Made by a program: the position numbers and the translations under genes. Of a stretch of DNA of 64,000 bases, positions 35,491-44,424 are shown piece after piece. Origin of the DNA: Bacteroidaceae bacterium (GTDB taxonomy: Bacteria; Bacteroidota; Bacteroidia; Bacteroidales; Barnesiellaceae_A); the NCBI GenBank assembly GCA_017410245.1, contig JAFQRE010000014.1:1-64000 (forward strand), read 5' to 3'. The number at the start of each line of letters is the position of its first letter. The stretch's first letter is position 1. The notes below the pieces were generated by a model. That model had not been told where the DNA came from and searched no databases. It worked only from the letters and a program-made list of their open reading frames with translations.

Positions 35491-36555
35491 ATGAAAGATT
35501 TAAAGCCTATCACATTCTCACAACTCCCCTACTGCCGTCCGCTTATAATAGCAGGACCTTGTAGTGCCGAAAGCGAACAACAAACTATCACAACAGCCAA
35601 GATGCTGGCAGCACGAGGTATCAAAGTGTTTCGCTCGGGACTATGGAAGCCGCGCACCAAGCCGGGAGGCTTTGAGGGTGTTGGCTCGGAAGGGCTTGCA
35701 TGGCTCAAGCGTGTCAAGCAGGAGACCGGTATGATGGTTGCCACCGAAGTTGCTACCGAGCGACATATTGAAGAGTCGCTAAATGCCGGCATTGATATGC
35801 TATGGATAGGCGCACGCACATCTGCCAACCCCTTTTCGATGCAACAAATAGCCGATGCATTGCGCGGCGTAGATATACCCATACTGGTAAAGAACCCGGT
35901 CAATCCCGACCTCGACTTGTGGATAGGTGCTATAGAGCGTCTCTATAATGCAGGATTGCGTCGCATAGGTGCCATACATCGTGGCTTTACATCTTATGGC
36001 AAGCATTTATACCGCAACCAACCACAGTGGCACATTCCTATAGAACTACGCCGACGTATTCCACAATTGCCCATCATAGGCGACCCGAGCCATATAGCAG
36101 GTCGCACCGACTTCATAGCTCAGTTGAGCCAACAGGCAATGGACTTGGGATTTGATGGATTGATTATAGAGTCGCACTGCTCTCCCAACGAAGCATTGAG
36201 CGATGCATCTCAACAACTCACACCCGATGCATTGCATGAAATTTTATCCTGCTTGGTTGTACGAGAGAGTTGCCTGATAACAGAAAAACTTACAGAGTTG
36301 CGCCGTCATATCGATAATCTTGACAACGAGTTGATTAGTTTACTTGCCGAACGCATGCGTGTATCGCGTGAAATTGGGCATTACAAAAAAGGAAACAGTA
36401 TGCCCATTTTGCAAGCCAATCGTTACGATGAAATATTGACAAAGCGTATAGCTCAAGCGCAACAGCTGGGCATGAGCGAATCCTTTATAAAAAGTATTCT
36501 CGAAGCCATTCATGAGGAGTCGGTACAACAACAGGTAAGAATACTTAATAAATAA
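35491..36555 (+). CDS. bifunctional 3-deoxy-7-phosphoheptulonate synthase / chorismate mutase
   Basis: 354 residues. Residues about 1-255 are a class I-beta (KDO8P-like) DAHP synthase: IIAGPCSAES at 19-28, GLWKPRTKPGGFEG, and GDPSHIAGRTDF. Residues about 265-350 form a type II chorismate mutase (LRRHIDNLDNELISLLAERM). The first domain makes DAHP from PEP and erythrose 4-phosphate, and the second converts chorismate to prephenate. The fusion, with the mutase at the C-terminus, is typical of Bacteroidetes and is likely feedback-regulated by prephenate. The gene stands alone, followed by a strong terminator. Confidence 0.93.
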   Translation: MKDLKPITFSQLPYCRPLIIAGPCSAESEQQTITTAKMLAARGIKVFRSGLWKPRTKPGGFEGVGSEGLAWLKRVKQETGMMVATEVATERHIEESLNAGIDMLWIGARTSANPFSMQQIADALRGVDIPILVKNPVNPDLDLWIGAIERLYNAGLRRIGAIHRGFTSYGKHLYRNQPQWHIPIELRRRIPQLPIIGDPSHIAGRTDFIAQLSQQAMDLGFDGLIIESHCSPNEALSDASQQLTPDALHEILSCLVVRESCLITEKLTELRRHIDNLDNELISLLAERMRVSREIGHYKKGNSMPILQANRYDEILTKRIAQAQQLGMSESFIKSILEAIHEESVQQQVRILNK

Positions 36556-36582
36556 TAGTAAGATTTTATATTAAGAACAACA

Positions 36583-36619
36583 AGCCCCTTGTCCTATATC
36601 ACTCTAAGGACAAGGGGCT
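36583..36619. terminator. bidirectional terminator between convergent genes
   Basis: A perfect 13-bp stem AGCCCCTTGTCCT (36583-36595) with its complement at 36607-36619 lies between the aromatic-synthesis gene and the convergent LRR_5 gene. The 3' flanks are A/T-rich on both strands. Confidence 0.85.
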
Positions 36620-36643
36620 CATATTTATATCAGAGATATCATA

Positions 36644-38164
36644 TTACACAGCCACTTTGCAAGTTTGGCTGCCGGCTTGAATGATATACACACCACACGA
36701 TAGTTTGATGCTTGGCAATTGTTTTGATGAGGTTGTATATATCAACGAACCGTTGATTGAATATATATTTACTTGTTGTTGAGCGTCAATACCATGCAAA
36801 GTAATGTAACCATTTTCTACAGAGGCTTGCAGGGCATCACGTTCGGCATATACATCGTCAATAGCTGTATCATATTCGCTCATTTTCTGGAAGTTCTGCC
36901 AATAAGCAGCTGCTTTATAGAGCGATTGACAACCTTGAGGCACATTGAGTTGTGTGGCATTGTAATGCGCTTCGACAAATGTATTCTCACCGATTGTAGG
37001 AGGCTCATTGGCGGCCATGTTGATAGTACGAATACGATTGCTCTCGAAATAGGCATAGTTGCCAATATTGGTAATATGTGAGCCAAAAGTCAATTCGCGC
37101 AACTTGATGCAATTGGCGTATGCATACTCGCCTATTTTGGTAAGGGATTGGGGATAGGCTATTGTAGTGATCGCACTATTACCCATAAAGGCATTATTGC
37201 CTATCTCCGACAATGAAGTTGCAGAGAATACAACATCTTTCAGTCGAATACAATTGCTAAACGAGCTATGTCCTATTGTTTCAATATCACCTTTAAGCTC
37301 GACTTGAGTAATATTTCTGATACAGCTAAAGGCTCTGTCGGCCACATGAGTAAGTTTACCGCCAACCGATACCGATGTAAGTGCATCACAGAAGAAGAAA
37401 ACGCCATAACCCAAAGTGCGCAACGATGCAGGCAAAGTGAGCGAATTGAGACCTGTACAATAGTAGAAAGCAAAGTCATCAATCTCTTCAAGGTTTTCAT
37501 TGAAATTGACAGCTGTGATGCCGGTGCAGAACTCGAAGGCATTTTTCTCAATACGCAATACGGTCTCAGGGATTGTCAGTTCACCCGAGATAGTAGGTGC
37601 TGCTGCTATTATTGCACTCTTTTCTTTGTTGTAAATAATATTGTTTTCGCAACAGTAGTGTGCATTGTCACTATCGACAGAAATGCGTGTAAGACCGGTA
37701 CACTTCATAATAACACCTTGACCGAGGTATGAAACCAAGGCTGGAATACGCAACGTTGAGAGACGGAAACAATTGAAAAATGCCATTTCTCCAATTGAGG
37801 TAACCGCGTTTGGAATATCCAACTCCTCGATATGTGTGCAGAAGTAGAAAGCCTTGTCACCGATAGTTGTTATGGTAGAAGGGAGTGTCAATTGGCGCAC
37901 TCGGTACGACATACGAAATGCGTTGTCACCTATGCGCACTACATTATAAGTAACACCATCGTATGTAACACTCTCTGGTATAGTCAATCTACTCTTACGA
38001 TATGCCGAATAGTCACTCGATGCATCGTCATTATCGTGCGTAACTTCTACCTCATTGCCCGATGGGAGTATATTATAGAAAATATCATCAACTTCAAAGT
38101 CGTATGCAAATGAGTTGATAGCGACGAGAATGGCAGAGAAAATGCCTAATAATACTTTTTTCAT
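36644..38164 (-). CDS. secreted BspA-like leucine-rich repeat (LRR_5) protein with C-terminal sorting-like domain
   Basis: 506 residues. A signal peptide (about 1-20, cleaved near NSFA) is followed by roughly 14 LRR_5 repeats (about 60-420) with the recurring pattern IGDNAFxxC..L..LTLPxSxTxIG. The last ~70 residues (VNIYSINGSLIYTT.. GVYIIQAG) resemble the type IX secretion-type or Bacteroides C-terminal sorting domain. Such proteins are surface-exposed and bind host or matrix proteins in related species. It stands alone after the aromatic gene. No autotransporter or T9SS structural gene lies nearby in the window. Confidence 0.85.
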   Translation of the reverse strand: MKKVLLGIFSAILVAINSFAYDFEVDDIFYNILPSGNEVEVTHDNDDASSDYSAYRKSRLTIPESVTYDGVTYNVVRIGDNAFRMSYRVRQLTLPSTITTIGDKAFYFCTHIEELDIPNAVTSIGEMAFFNCFRLSTLRIPALVSYLGQGVIMKCTGLTRISVDSDNAHYCCENNIIYNKEKSAIIAAAPTISGELTIPETVLRIEKNAFEFCTGITAVNFNENLEEIDDFAFYYCTGLNSLTLPASLRTLGYGVFFFCDALTSVSVGGKLTHVADRAFSCIRNITQVELKGDIETIGHSSFSNCIRLKDVVFSATSLSEIGNNAFMGNSAITTIAYPQSLTKIGEYAYANCIKLRELTFGSHITNIGNYAYFESNRIRTINMAANEPPTIGENTFVEAHYNATQLNVPQGCQSLYKAAAYWQNFQKMSEYDTAIDDVYAERDALQASVENGYITLHGIDAQQQVNIYSINGSLIYTTSSKQLPSIKLSCGVYIIQAGSQTCKVAV

Positions 38165-38194
38165 ACAGCTATATTGTTATGTGTAAACTATATA

Positions 38195-39022
38195 TTACTC
38201 ACCTATTACAGGTAATACTTTCTCTTGCAACCAAGTGCGTAATGTATTGATAAAATATTCATGATAGGTAAATGTCTCTCCCGACCCCCAGCCATGTCCA
38301 CCAGTAGGTACTACGTGCAACTCGGCCGGAACATTGTTATCGAGGAGCGATTTATAATAGCGCAAACTGTTTTCAACAGGCACTACGATGTCGTCTTGAC
38401 TCACTATGATGTAGGCCATAGGAGAATCTTCACGAACACGCAATTCGTTAGAGAACAAGGCAATATCATCTTCCGATGGATTTGTACCAATAATATTTGC
38501 ACGCGACTCGGCGTGAGTGAGCGAGGCGTCCATAGTAATAACCGGGTAAAGCAATACTTGGAAGGCGGGACGAGTGTCGATGCTGAAATGAGTAGCATGA
38601 GTAGATGCCAAGTGTCCACCTGCCGAAGAACCCATAACACCTATCTTATCGGGATTTACACTATACTCCTCGGCATGAGTCTTAATGCCTCGCATGGCGC
38701 GTTCAACACAATTGAGAGGAACATTGCTATTGCCATAAGGCAAAGCATAACTTACAACAAAAACGGTGATACCGAGTTCATTATAAAAGTCGGCAAATAA
38801 TCTACCTTCGTAGTCCATCGATTTCCACGCATATGCACCACCGGGATATATCATAATAGCAGCACCATTGGGGTTGCTGGCACGATACATCTCCATAAAA
38901 TCGTGCGATGTGGTGTAGTTCTGATCGACCTCATTGGCATCTAAGTCCAAATACACAACTGCCTGTGCATACGGCGCAATTGATACCACAAACACAGTCA
39001 ATAAAAAAAATAACTTTCTCAT
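38195..39022 (-). CDS. secreted alpha/beta hydrolase (esterase/BD-FAE-like)
   Basis: 275 residues with a signal peptide (about 1-21). The oxyanion region is MIYPGGAY (57-64), the nucleophile S133 lies in MGSSAGGH, a likely acid is in VSQDDIVVP, and the catalytic histidine in PTGGHGWG. The pattern fits BD-FAE/acetyl-esterase-type enzymes that remove acyl groups from sugars or polysaccharides. Periplasmic or exported. No polysaccharide-utilisation genes are adjacent, so the substrate is unassigned. It lies 30 bp past the LRR_5 gene start in the same direction. Confidence 0.85.
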   Translation of the reverse strand: MRKLFFLLTVFVVSIAPYAQAVVYLDLDANEVDQNYTTSHDFMEMYRASNPNGAAIMIYPGGAYAWKSMDYEGRLFADFYNELGITVFVVSYALPYGNSNVPLNCVERAMRGIKTHAEEYSVNPDKIGVMGSSAGGHLASTHATHFSIDTRPAFQVLLYPVITMDASLTHAESRANIIGTNPSEDDIALFSNELRVREDSPMAYIIVSQDDIVVPVENSLRYYKSLLDNNVPAELHVVPTGGHGWGSGETFTYHEYFINTLRTWLQEKVLPVIGE

Positions 39023-39334
39023 AAAACAAACATATTGTGATTATTAAATGTATTACCTTAAAATATTACCCAAGTTGTTGCCAATAGCCTTTGTTGAATA
39101 TTTCACCACAAATGTACAATTTTTTTTTGTAAATAGTAATAAACAATAAAAAAAAACGCCCGCTACATCACGCAGCAGACGTTTCTTAATTTATGATGAA
39201 AAGGTTATTATGTGTTTTACACTATGCAAAGTTATATATATTGATTGCAATATGCAACTATACAAGGCTATTTTATAGTTAAAAAAACTTAATTACCCTA
39301 TAGAATGCATTATAACGCATTTCTTAATCTATTG
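39023..39334. other. intergenic region with terminator and candidate hydrolase promoter
   Basis: No gene is visible. A TACATTTG -7 box (39109-39116, minus strand) may serve the hydrolase gene, though the -33 box is poor. The cluster terminator lies at 39154-39184. The rest is AT-rich. Confidence 0.5.
39154..39184 (-). terminator. terminator of the 39-42 kb five-gene operon
   Basis: On the minus strand a stem with AAACG and CGTTT ends and inner G-T wobble pairs (39154-39184) is followed by eight Ts. Confidence 0.65.
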
Positions 39335-40141
39335 TCAATCAAACATCACGCGCGGATTCATTTGTGATGGAGTGCGCCACTCTATTTTATATTTCTCCAA
39401 CAAAATCTCTTTCTTTATACTCCAAATCTCAAAACACATACCCATTGCATAGGGCTGGTTGCCCATGCGACGAGCCACTTCTTCTTCTACTGCATCTATT
39501 GCATTCTCGTAGGCTTCGGTATATTCTACCTCATCTACTTTCAAGTTGCCAGTATAAGGATTATCTACAATTTCTTGCACCATTGCGCTACCCAATAGCT
39601 CTTCCAACTCATCTTTGATAGGCGCATACCATGTATCGTCACCGGTAAGTGTCGATAAAGAGATTATGTTATTGGCTGCCTCTTCGAGTGTCTCCTTATT
39701 GGGTTCTTTGCGCATCTTCTCAAATCTATATTGCTGCGCATACAACTTCATGGTAAGTCTGGGGTGACTTTGCAATACATAGCAAATGCGATCTATTACG
39801 GCAACTATCATTTTCAACGACTCATCATCGTCGGTAGTAACCCCCAATAGCATATCGTAAATGTGTTGTGCCAAAGGCGCTATAAGCCACGAACGGCCGG
39901 TACGCCAATATGACTCGGCCAACAAACTATTGCACATAAGCAAGTCGCCCAAATGGCAATCTTCGTAGTTGTCGTTGAGCAACAAACTACGTACTGCTTC
40001 GTATGCAACAACACCAACTTGATAGAATTCATCGGTATCCAGTTGGATAGTTTGATGTAAATCTACGATAGCTGCTATCTTTTCACCTACACTTATATTC
40101 TTATCTTCGGCAATAGCCAATATTTTATTATTTATGTCCAT
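39335..40141 (-). CDS. uncharacterised helical protein, 268 residues
   Basis: I do not recognise a named family. The protein is acidic and almost entirely helical in appearance, with several hydrophobic helices (VVAYEAVRSLLLNDNYED, LLAESYWRTGRSWLIAPLAQ) suggestive of degenerate TPR-like repeats. It ends in the Trp/Pro-containing tail WRTPSQMNPRVMFD. No signal peptide. It is the last gene of the five-gene operon and is separated from the DUF1963 gene by 24 bp. Confidence 0.6.
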   Translation of the reverse strand: MDINNKILAIAEDKNISVGEKIAAIVDLHQTIQLDTDEFYQVGVVAYEAVRSLLLNDNYEDCHLGDLLMCNSLLAESYWRTGRSWLIAPLAQHIYDMLLGVTTDDDESLKMIVAVIDRICYVLQSHPRLTMKLYAQQYRFEKMRKEPNKETLEEAANNIISLSTLTGDDTWYAPIKDELEELLGSAMVQEIVDNPYTGNLKVDEVEYTEAYENAIDAVEEEVARRMGNQPYAMGMCFEIWSIKKEILLEKYKIEWRTPSQMNPRVMFD

Positions 40142-40165
40142 ATGAAAATATATTATAAATTGAAA

Positions 40166-40810
40166 TTACATTGAGACCATAGCACCACGCACATTATTGA
40201 ACTGAGCATTGGCAAGGTCGGTGGGATTGATGAGGAAATACATTACACCCTCGTCCATAAAGCGCAATGTGCAGTCATCATCTTCTTGCGAATCGACTTG
40301 CAGTAGCACCTGCCAGCCTTCACATGGAGCGTCCCAATCTTCCCAAGGCATAAAGTCGGGAGATCCCAGTAGCTTGTTGTGACAATCAGATGCATCTTCG
40401 GGCGATACTTCAAAATTAAGTTCACGACAGGGTATGTATAGCGGATTTTCATCTTCATCTACAAGTATGCGTTGCTGCAAGGTGTCAAAATCGTTGGGCG
40501 ACACATACAATACTTTCGTCTCACAGCTATCCCACACACCTTCACCTGGCACTTCGGGATCATCGTATCCCAAGAAATAGTCGATGTGAGCAAAAAACAG
40601 CAACAGACCTTCTTTGGGCAACTTGGTATCGTACTCGGCAAGGTCGGCCAAATTGATTTGACATATAAATTGCATAGGCCACTCCTCGCCTTCACTATCA
40701 ATATACTGAGGGAAATCAACTCCAACTGGTATGTCGGGAGAGCCCCACCACTTACTTTGTCCGAAGCGATCATCACTTGCCGGACGTGTATTGTCAATCT
40801 TTATATGCAT
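40166..40810 (-). CDS. DUF1963 (YwqG-like) protein
   Basis: 214 residues. The pattern SKWWGSPDIPVGVDFPQY near the start, FICQINLADLAEYD, LLLFFAHIDY and a C-terminal GDCTLRF-like strand match DUF1963, an all-beta family with YwqG of Bacillus subtilis as reference. Function is unproven. In B. subtilis the gene lies beside the YwqH-L toxin genes, and the family is sometimes seen in toxin-immunity neighbourhoods; that is context only. It sits 15 bp after the AAA gene. Confidence 0.7.
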   Translation of the reverse strand: MHIKIDNTRPASDDRFGQSKWWGSPDIPVGVDFPQYIDSEGEEWPMQFICQINLADLAEYDTKLPKEGLLLFFAHIDYFLGYDDPEVPGEGVWDSCETKVLYVSPNDFDTLQQRILVDEDENPLYIPCRELNFEVSPEDASDCHNKLLGSPDFMPWEDWDAPCEGWQVLLQVDSQEDDDCTLRFMDEGVMYFLINPTDLANAQFNNVRGAMVSM

Positions 40811-40825
40811 ATTATTATCTATTTA

Positions 40826-41488
40826 TTATCGTTCAAATATTAGTTCTCGGTCGAAGTACGAGCGCAGTGTTGGATATACATCACATAAATGCTTCATTTC
40901 GGAGGGTGTTCCCGATACGATGCACAACATATCGTCGTACAAGGGCAACTGACGCATGAGCTCGTCGATTGTTGCTGCAACAGCATTGTTATTGACGTTG
41001 TCCAGTAGATGTATGTCATCGATAAATAGCACACCGCCTCTCGCACTATCGAATGTATTACGCACTTTGGCTCGACACTTCTCCACATCACCTGCCACAA
41101 GTGATCGCGACCATGCTGTTATCATTTTATCTTTGGGCAATACCCCCAATCCGTGCAATATAGAGGCCAACAAACGGGCCACTGTGGTACGTCCTGTTGA
41201 TGGATTACCAACAAACATATACTTACGAGGAAAGCGAGAGGGATATCCCATCATGCGAGTGCGAATACTATCCATCTTGACAAACTCTACAATGTCGTGC
41301 AACTCTTTTTTCACACTCTCAATACCCACCATATTGTCGAGCATATTGAGGCTTAGAGTTACTTCATCGCTCAGTTTGTCATACGGTATAGATATATCTG
41401 CTACAACATTCTCTGCTCCACATTGCGGACAGTATAAGTTATCGGCAGTCAATTCACACCCACATCTGCAACACTTGGTTTTATACAT
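40826..41488 (-). CDS. zinc-ribbon AAA protein (CbxX/SpoVK-like) with variant Walker A
   Basis: 220 residues. An N-terminal zinc ribbon (C6-x2-C9 and C20-x2-C23) is followed by an AAA core of the CbxX/CfxQ type: Walker A GNPSTGRTT at 94-102, in which the conserved lysine is R100 (codon CGT), Walker B VLFIDD at 153-158, a sensor-like CIVSGTPSEM near 189-198, and a C-terminal YFDRELIFER. The canonical Gly of GNPGTGKT is also replaced by Ser. It lacks the C-terminal lid of typical ~300-residue relatives. ATP hydrolysis is doubtful; a nucleotide-binding or scaffold role is more likely. Confidence 0.75.
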   Translation of the reverse strand: MYKTKCCRCGCELTADNLYCPQCGAENVVADISIPYDKLSDEVTLSLNMLDNMVGIESVKKELHDIVEFVKMDSIRTRMMGYPSRFPRKYMFVGNPSTGRTTVARLLASILHGLGVLPKDKMITAWSRSLVAGDVEKCRAKVRNTFDSARGGVLFIDDIHLLDNVNNNAVAATIDELMRQLPLYDDMLCIVSGTPSEMKHLCDVYPTLRSYFDRELIFER

Positions 41489-41516
41489 GGTATTTCAATA
41501 TTAAGAGGGTTGAACA

Positions 41517-41774
41517 CTACGAATAAGGCTCTGCCTCGTCTTGGTGATAATAATCGTACAACCAATCGAGAGCCTCCTGATTACCTTTATCGGCAGCTTC
41601 GTTCATCCATTCGGCTATCAGTTCGAGTGCCTCCCAATTCTCTTCCGATATATAGTTGGCAAGTGCGAGCGCAGCCTCGCCATCAGGGTCATCGCCACAT
41701 GCAGCCTCAAACATTTCATCGGGTACTTCTACCTCATAGGTGGTAGTTTCATCATATTCGTATGTAAGTTTCAT
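41517..41774 (-). CDS. small Sel1-like repeat protein
   Basis: 85 residues. The C-terminal half EAADKGNQEALDWLYDYY is one Sel1-like helical repeat, preceded by a strand-rich N-terminus (KLTYEYDETTTYEVEV) and the helical region ALALANYISEENWEALELI. Very acidic. It probably mediates protein contacts. It lies 28 bp upstream of the AAA gene and 19 bp downstream of the helical-repeat gene. Confidence 0.65.
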   Translation of the reverse strand: MKLTYEYDETTTYEVEVPDEMFEAACGDDPDGEAALALANYISEENWEALELIAEWMNEAADKGNQEALDWLYDYYHQDEAEPYS

Positions 41775-41793
41775 GGTATAGATATTTTTGTGG

Positions 41794-42609
41794 TTAATTC
41801 AATTCTTCTATCAATTGGGCAAAATAGGTACACATCTTCTCGTTGCCCAACTGGTTATATAATGAGTGCATAAACTTATACTGCTCACGTAGCATCGACA
41901 ACGCTTCATCGCTGCGCAGTGCAAGACCGCGCAACATCTCAATAGCTTGCATATAACGATCTATGGCATTGTTTATCATGCGCGATGCCAAATGAAAATC
42001 GGCAAACTCAATGATGATTTGCACCAAGGTCATGCTCAGCGCCATATCGTTGTTGTTGTCATCTACCAACTTGCCAAATAATTCTATCGCATCGCAATAG
42101 GCTTCTTCGGCTAAGATGTTGCGACCAAAGGCCGCATAGGTATTGGCCATGAAGTACTGTGCTACGGCTACATTTTTCACTCCGTTAGCAGCATCTTGTT
42201 CGGCAATGGCACGCTCCAGTTCCAAGTGTTCTTCCATGCATTCCATGGCACGATGCACGTTGGTAGCTTTGCGATGCAGTTGTGCTGCATAAAACAGCGA
42301 ACGAGACAGGCGAGAAATATATTCATTGCCATTCGCATCTACTTGACGGCGACGACAAGTTACAATTTCTTCCTGAATATCAATCTCTTTAGCCGATTTA
42401 TACTCGCTTTTGGCGCATAAGTCGGCATAGACAGAGAGAAATGCTATGTAATCGTCACTATCGGTCTCGTTGGCAAGTGTGCGATGAATTGTTTCGCACA
42501 AAGCTATAGCCTCGTTGTAGTCGGTATCAGGCACATTGCTCTCCACCGACATGAGTAGCTCTTTATTCTCTTGCCACAAGAGCAATGCGCTATTGGTATG
42601 TTCGTTCAT
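41794..42609 (-). CDS. TPR-like helical repeat protein, 271 residues
   Basis: The first gene of the operon. The whole chain is predicted helical with TPR-like pairs (YNEAIALCETIHRTLANE, HRAMECMEEHLELERAI, ILAEEAYCDAIELFGKL, INNAIDRYMQAIEMLRGL). No signal peptide, no catalytic motif. It should act as a protein-interaction scaffold. A weak promoter (TAACTTTA) lies upstream on the minus strand. Confidence 0.65.
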   Translation of the reverse strand: MNEHTNSALLLWQENKELLMSVESNVPDTDYNEAIALCETIHRTLANETDSDDYIAFLSVYADLCAKSEYKSAKEIDIQEEIVTCRRRQVDANGNEYISRLSRSLFYAAQLHRKATNVHRAMECMEEHLELERAIAEQDAANGVKNVAVAQYFMANTYAAFGRNILAEEAYCDAIELFGKLVDDNNNDMALSMTLVQIIIEFADFHLASRMINNAIDRYMQAIEMLRGLALRSDEALSMLREQYKFMHSLYNQLGNEKMCTYFAQLIEELN

Positions 42610-42715
42610 GGATATCTGTTTATAATATCATTTCGTAAAGTTACAATTAATTTTCTGAAAAAGTAGTTGTTGAGTACTGTTTTTTTTATATTTCTGTTTT
42701 TTTATTGCTATTTTT

Positions 42716-42745
42716 TTTGAAATTCAAGGATATATTCTAAATTTG
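42716..42745 (+). promoter_or_regulatory. promoter of the 442-residue unknown gene
   Basis: TTTG (42716-42719), an 18-bp spacer and TAAATTTG (42738-42745), 25 bp before the ATG; the -33 box lies in a long T-run. Confidence 0.6.
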
Positions 42746-42769
42746 TAACTTCATTAGATTTATAGCCTT

Positions 42770-44098
42770 ATGATTGATTTAGACTTTTATACCAATCTCC
42801 CTTCGGGTGAATTAGCTAAAGCCCCATTTAGAATTTTGGTACTCAATTACTACCACCATACCATGGATATGTCGGTAGCCAATTACTCTTCAAGAACAAA
42901 GATAATAATCATACCCCAAGAGCCCAAGCTACCCATCGTCTCGGAAAATTGGTGTGGTTGTGGTGAAACAAAAATTGTGGGATTTAACGATGAAGGTTGC
43001 CCCATCTTGTCGTGGCATGGCTATGAGTATGTAACCTCGGATAAAGAGGTGATAGAGAGTAGGACTATATATCTGGAAAATCCCTATTTGAGTCACGAAG
43101 AAGTGTCGATGAGCTATGAGTATTGCAAATTAGATGCTTTAGATGTAATGTCGACCTATCGTAACGAGGTGCGCAAATATCAGAAAGCACGCCCTGTTGT
43201 CAATAACGAAGTTGAAGATAATAAGGAAATCGCAACAAAATCGTTGTGGTATGCCATCAAGGAGAAAGGGTTTGTGGGATTTTATCCCACCTATGCACTC
43301 ATGATGTCATGTAAGAATTGGGCGTCGTTTACCATTACCGATTGGGATGTGTTTGCCAAGATTATGCAAGAGGCTATAAAGGCGGGTTGTTTCGATGTTC
43401 AGAATGATTATGGCATCGGTAACCTGGTACAAGTGCTTCGCGTCAATCCCGAAGAGGAAGTGTACAAGAGAGTGCCTGCCCTGAAAGAGGCTGTAGAAAA
43501 GATGGCTGCAAATGGCAACGAAGTAGCGCAAATGATGCTTGATTATGGTGTTGAGTATATAGAGAAAATCTCACGCGAAGACTCGGAACTTAAGCACTAT
43601 ACACTCACAATTGAGGGCGAAAAGGACGAATGGATAGAAAAATACTATTGTCAACTTTTTGATGACGAAATAGTTGCCGGTACTACTATAGATTTGGGTG
43701 AATATGGCACAGCAACTATTGCCTCGATAGGTGATGATACTATTGATTTTGTTTGGCAGAATGAAACGTACCATCTTAAAGAAGATTTTTACAAAAAAAT
43801 ACTCTCTCCTATAAAAACTCAAAGTGGTGAAGAAATTGACTTTACGGTGCGTTTCTATAAGCGGAATCTGTGGACATTACTGAAAGACTCGATATCCATT
43901 ATAACTTTCGACCAAGTGTCGAGCAACGAAGGTAAAAAAGGATGTATCTCGCTTAAGAAAGAGTGTGCATTGCGCTTGGTACAAAAACTTATCGATAAAG
44001 GCGATAAAGACTTGGAGGCACTCGCTTATGCCATGAAGGAAAACGAAGAATGGAAGTGCTTTGATTTTGATGGCGAGTTGCGATACCTATTGCAGTAG
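42770..44098 (+). CDS. uncharacterised cytoplasmic protein, 442 residues
   Basis: No family recognised. There is no signal peptide or membrane helix. A central helical part (WYAIKEKGFVGFYPTYALMM, then KEAVEKMAANGNEVAQMMLDYGVEYI) contains one stretch that could be a Sel1- or ankyrin-like repeat. A later beta-rich part (EYGTATIASIGDDTIDFVW) may be a small barrel. The short WCGCGE near 63 has two cysteines. The gene faces away from the 42609-39335 operon across a 160-bp gap and is similar in style (acidic, cytosolic, repeat-like), so a shared function is possible. Confidence 0.6.
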   Translation: MIDLDFYTNLPSGELAKAPFRILVLNYYHHTMDMSVANYSSRTKIIIIPQEPKLPIVSENWCGCGETKIVGFNDEGCPILSWHGYEYVTSDKEVIESRTIYLENPYLSHEEVSMSYEYCKLDALDVMSTYRNEVRKYQKARPVVNNEVEDNKEIATKSLWYAIKEKGFVGFYPTYALMMSCKNWASFTITDWDVFAKIMQEAIKAGCFDVQNDYGIGNLVQVLRVNPEEEVYKRVPALKEAVEKMAANGNEVAQMMLDYGVEYIEKISREDSELKHYTLTIEGEKDEWIEKYYCQLFDDEIVAGTTIDLGEYGTATIASIGDDTIDFVWQNETYHLKEDFYKKILSPIKTQSGEEIDFTVRFYKRNLWTLLKDSISIITFDQVSSNEGKKGCISLKKECALRLVQKLIDKGDKDLEALAYAMKENEEWKCFDFDGELRYLLQ

Positions 44099-44124
44099 AA
44101 AAACTATACAAACACAATAATAAT

Positions 44125-44153
44125 AGAGGCCGGTGATTTTTTCATCGGTCTCT
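44125..44153 (+). terminator. terminator after the 442-residue gene
   Basis: AGAGGCCGGTGA pairs with TCATCGGTCTCT (two G-T wobbles), followed by TTGTTTTATTT, 27 bp past the stop. Confidence 0.75.
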
Positions 44154-44424
44154 GTTGTTTTATTTACATATTTTAGCTTACTTTGTCATGTCATATCGCC
44201 TGCGGTGGCTCTATATAGCCCACGCGGTGTTATGCCTACATTTTATTGTAAAGCGTTTACTTACGCTCTTTCTTGACGACTTGAAATCCGGAAAATTTCA
44301 TAATCAATGTCAAGAATGTAGCAACGGCAGATGCCTTGTGGATATGTATATCATTCGCTATACGGCACTTGGCGTGTCGTGTGGCGTCATATATCATATT
44401 CAGCGTGAGGCTTCTGCGTTGCGA

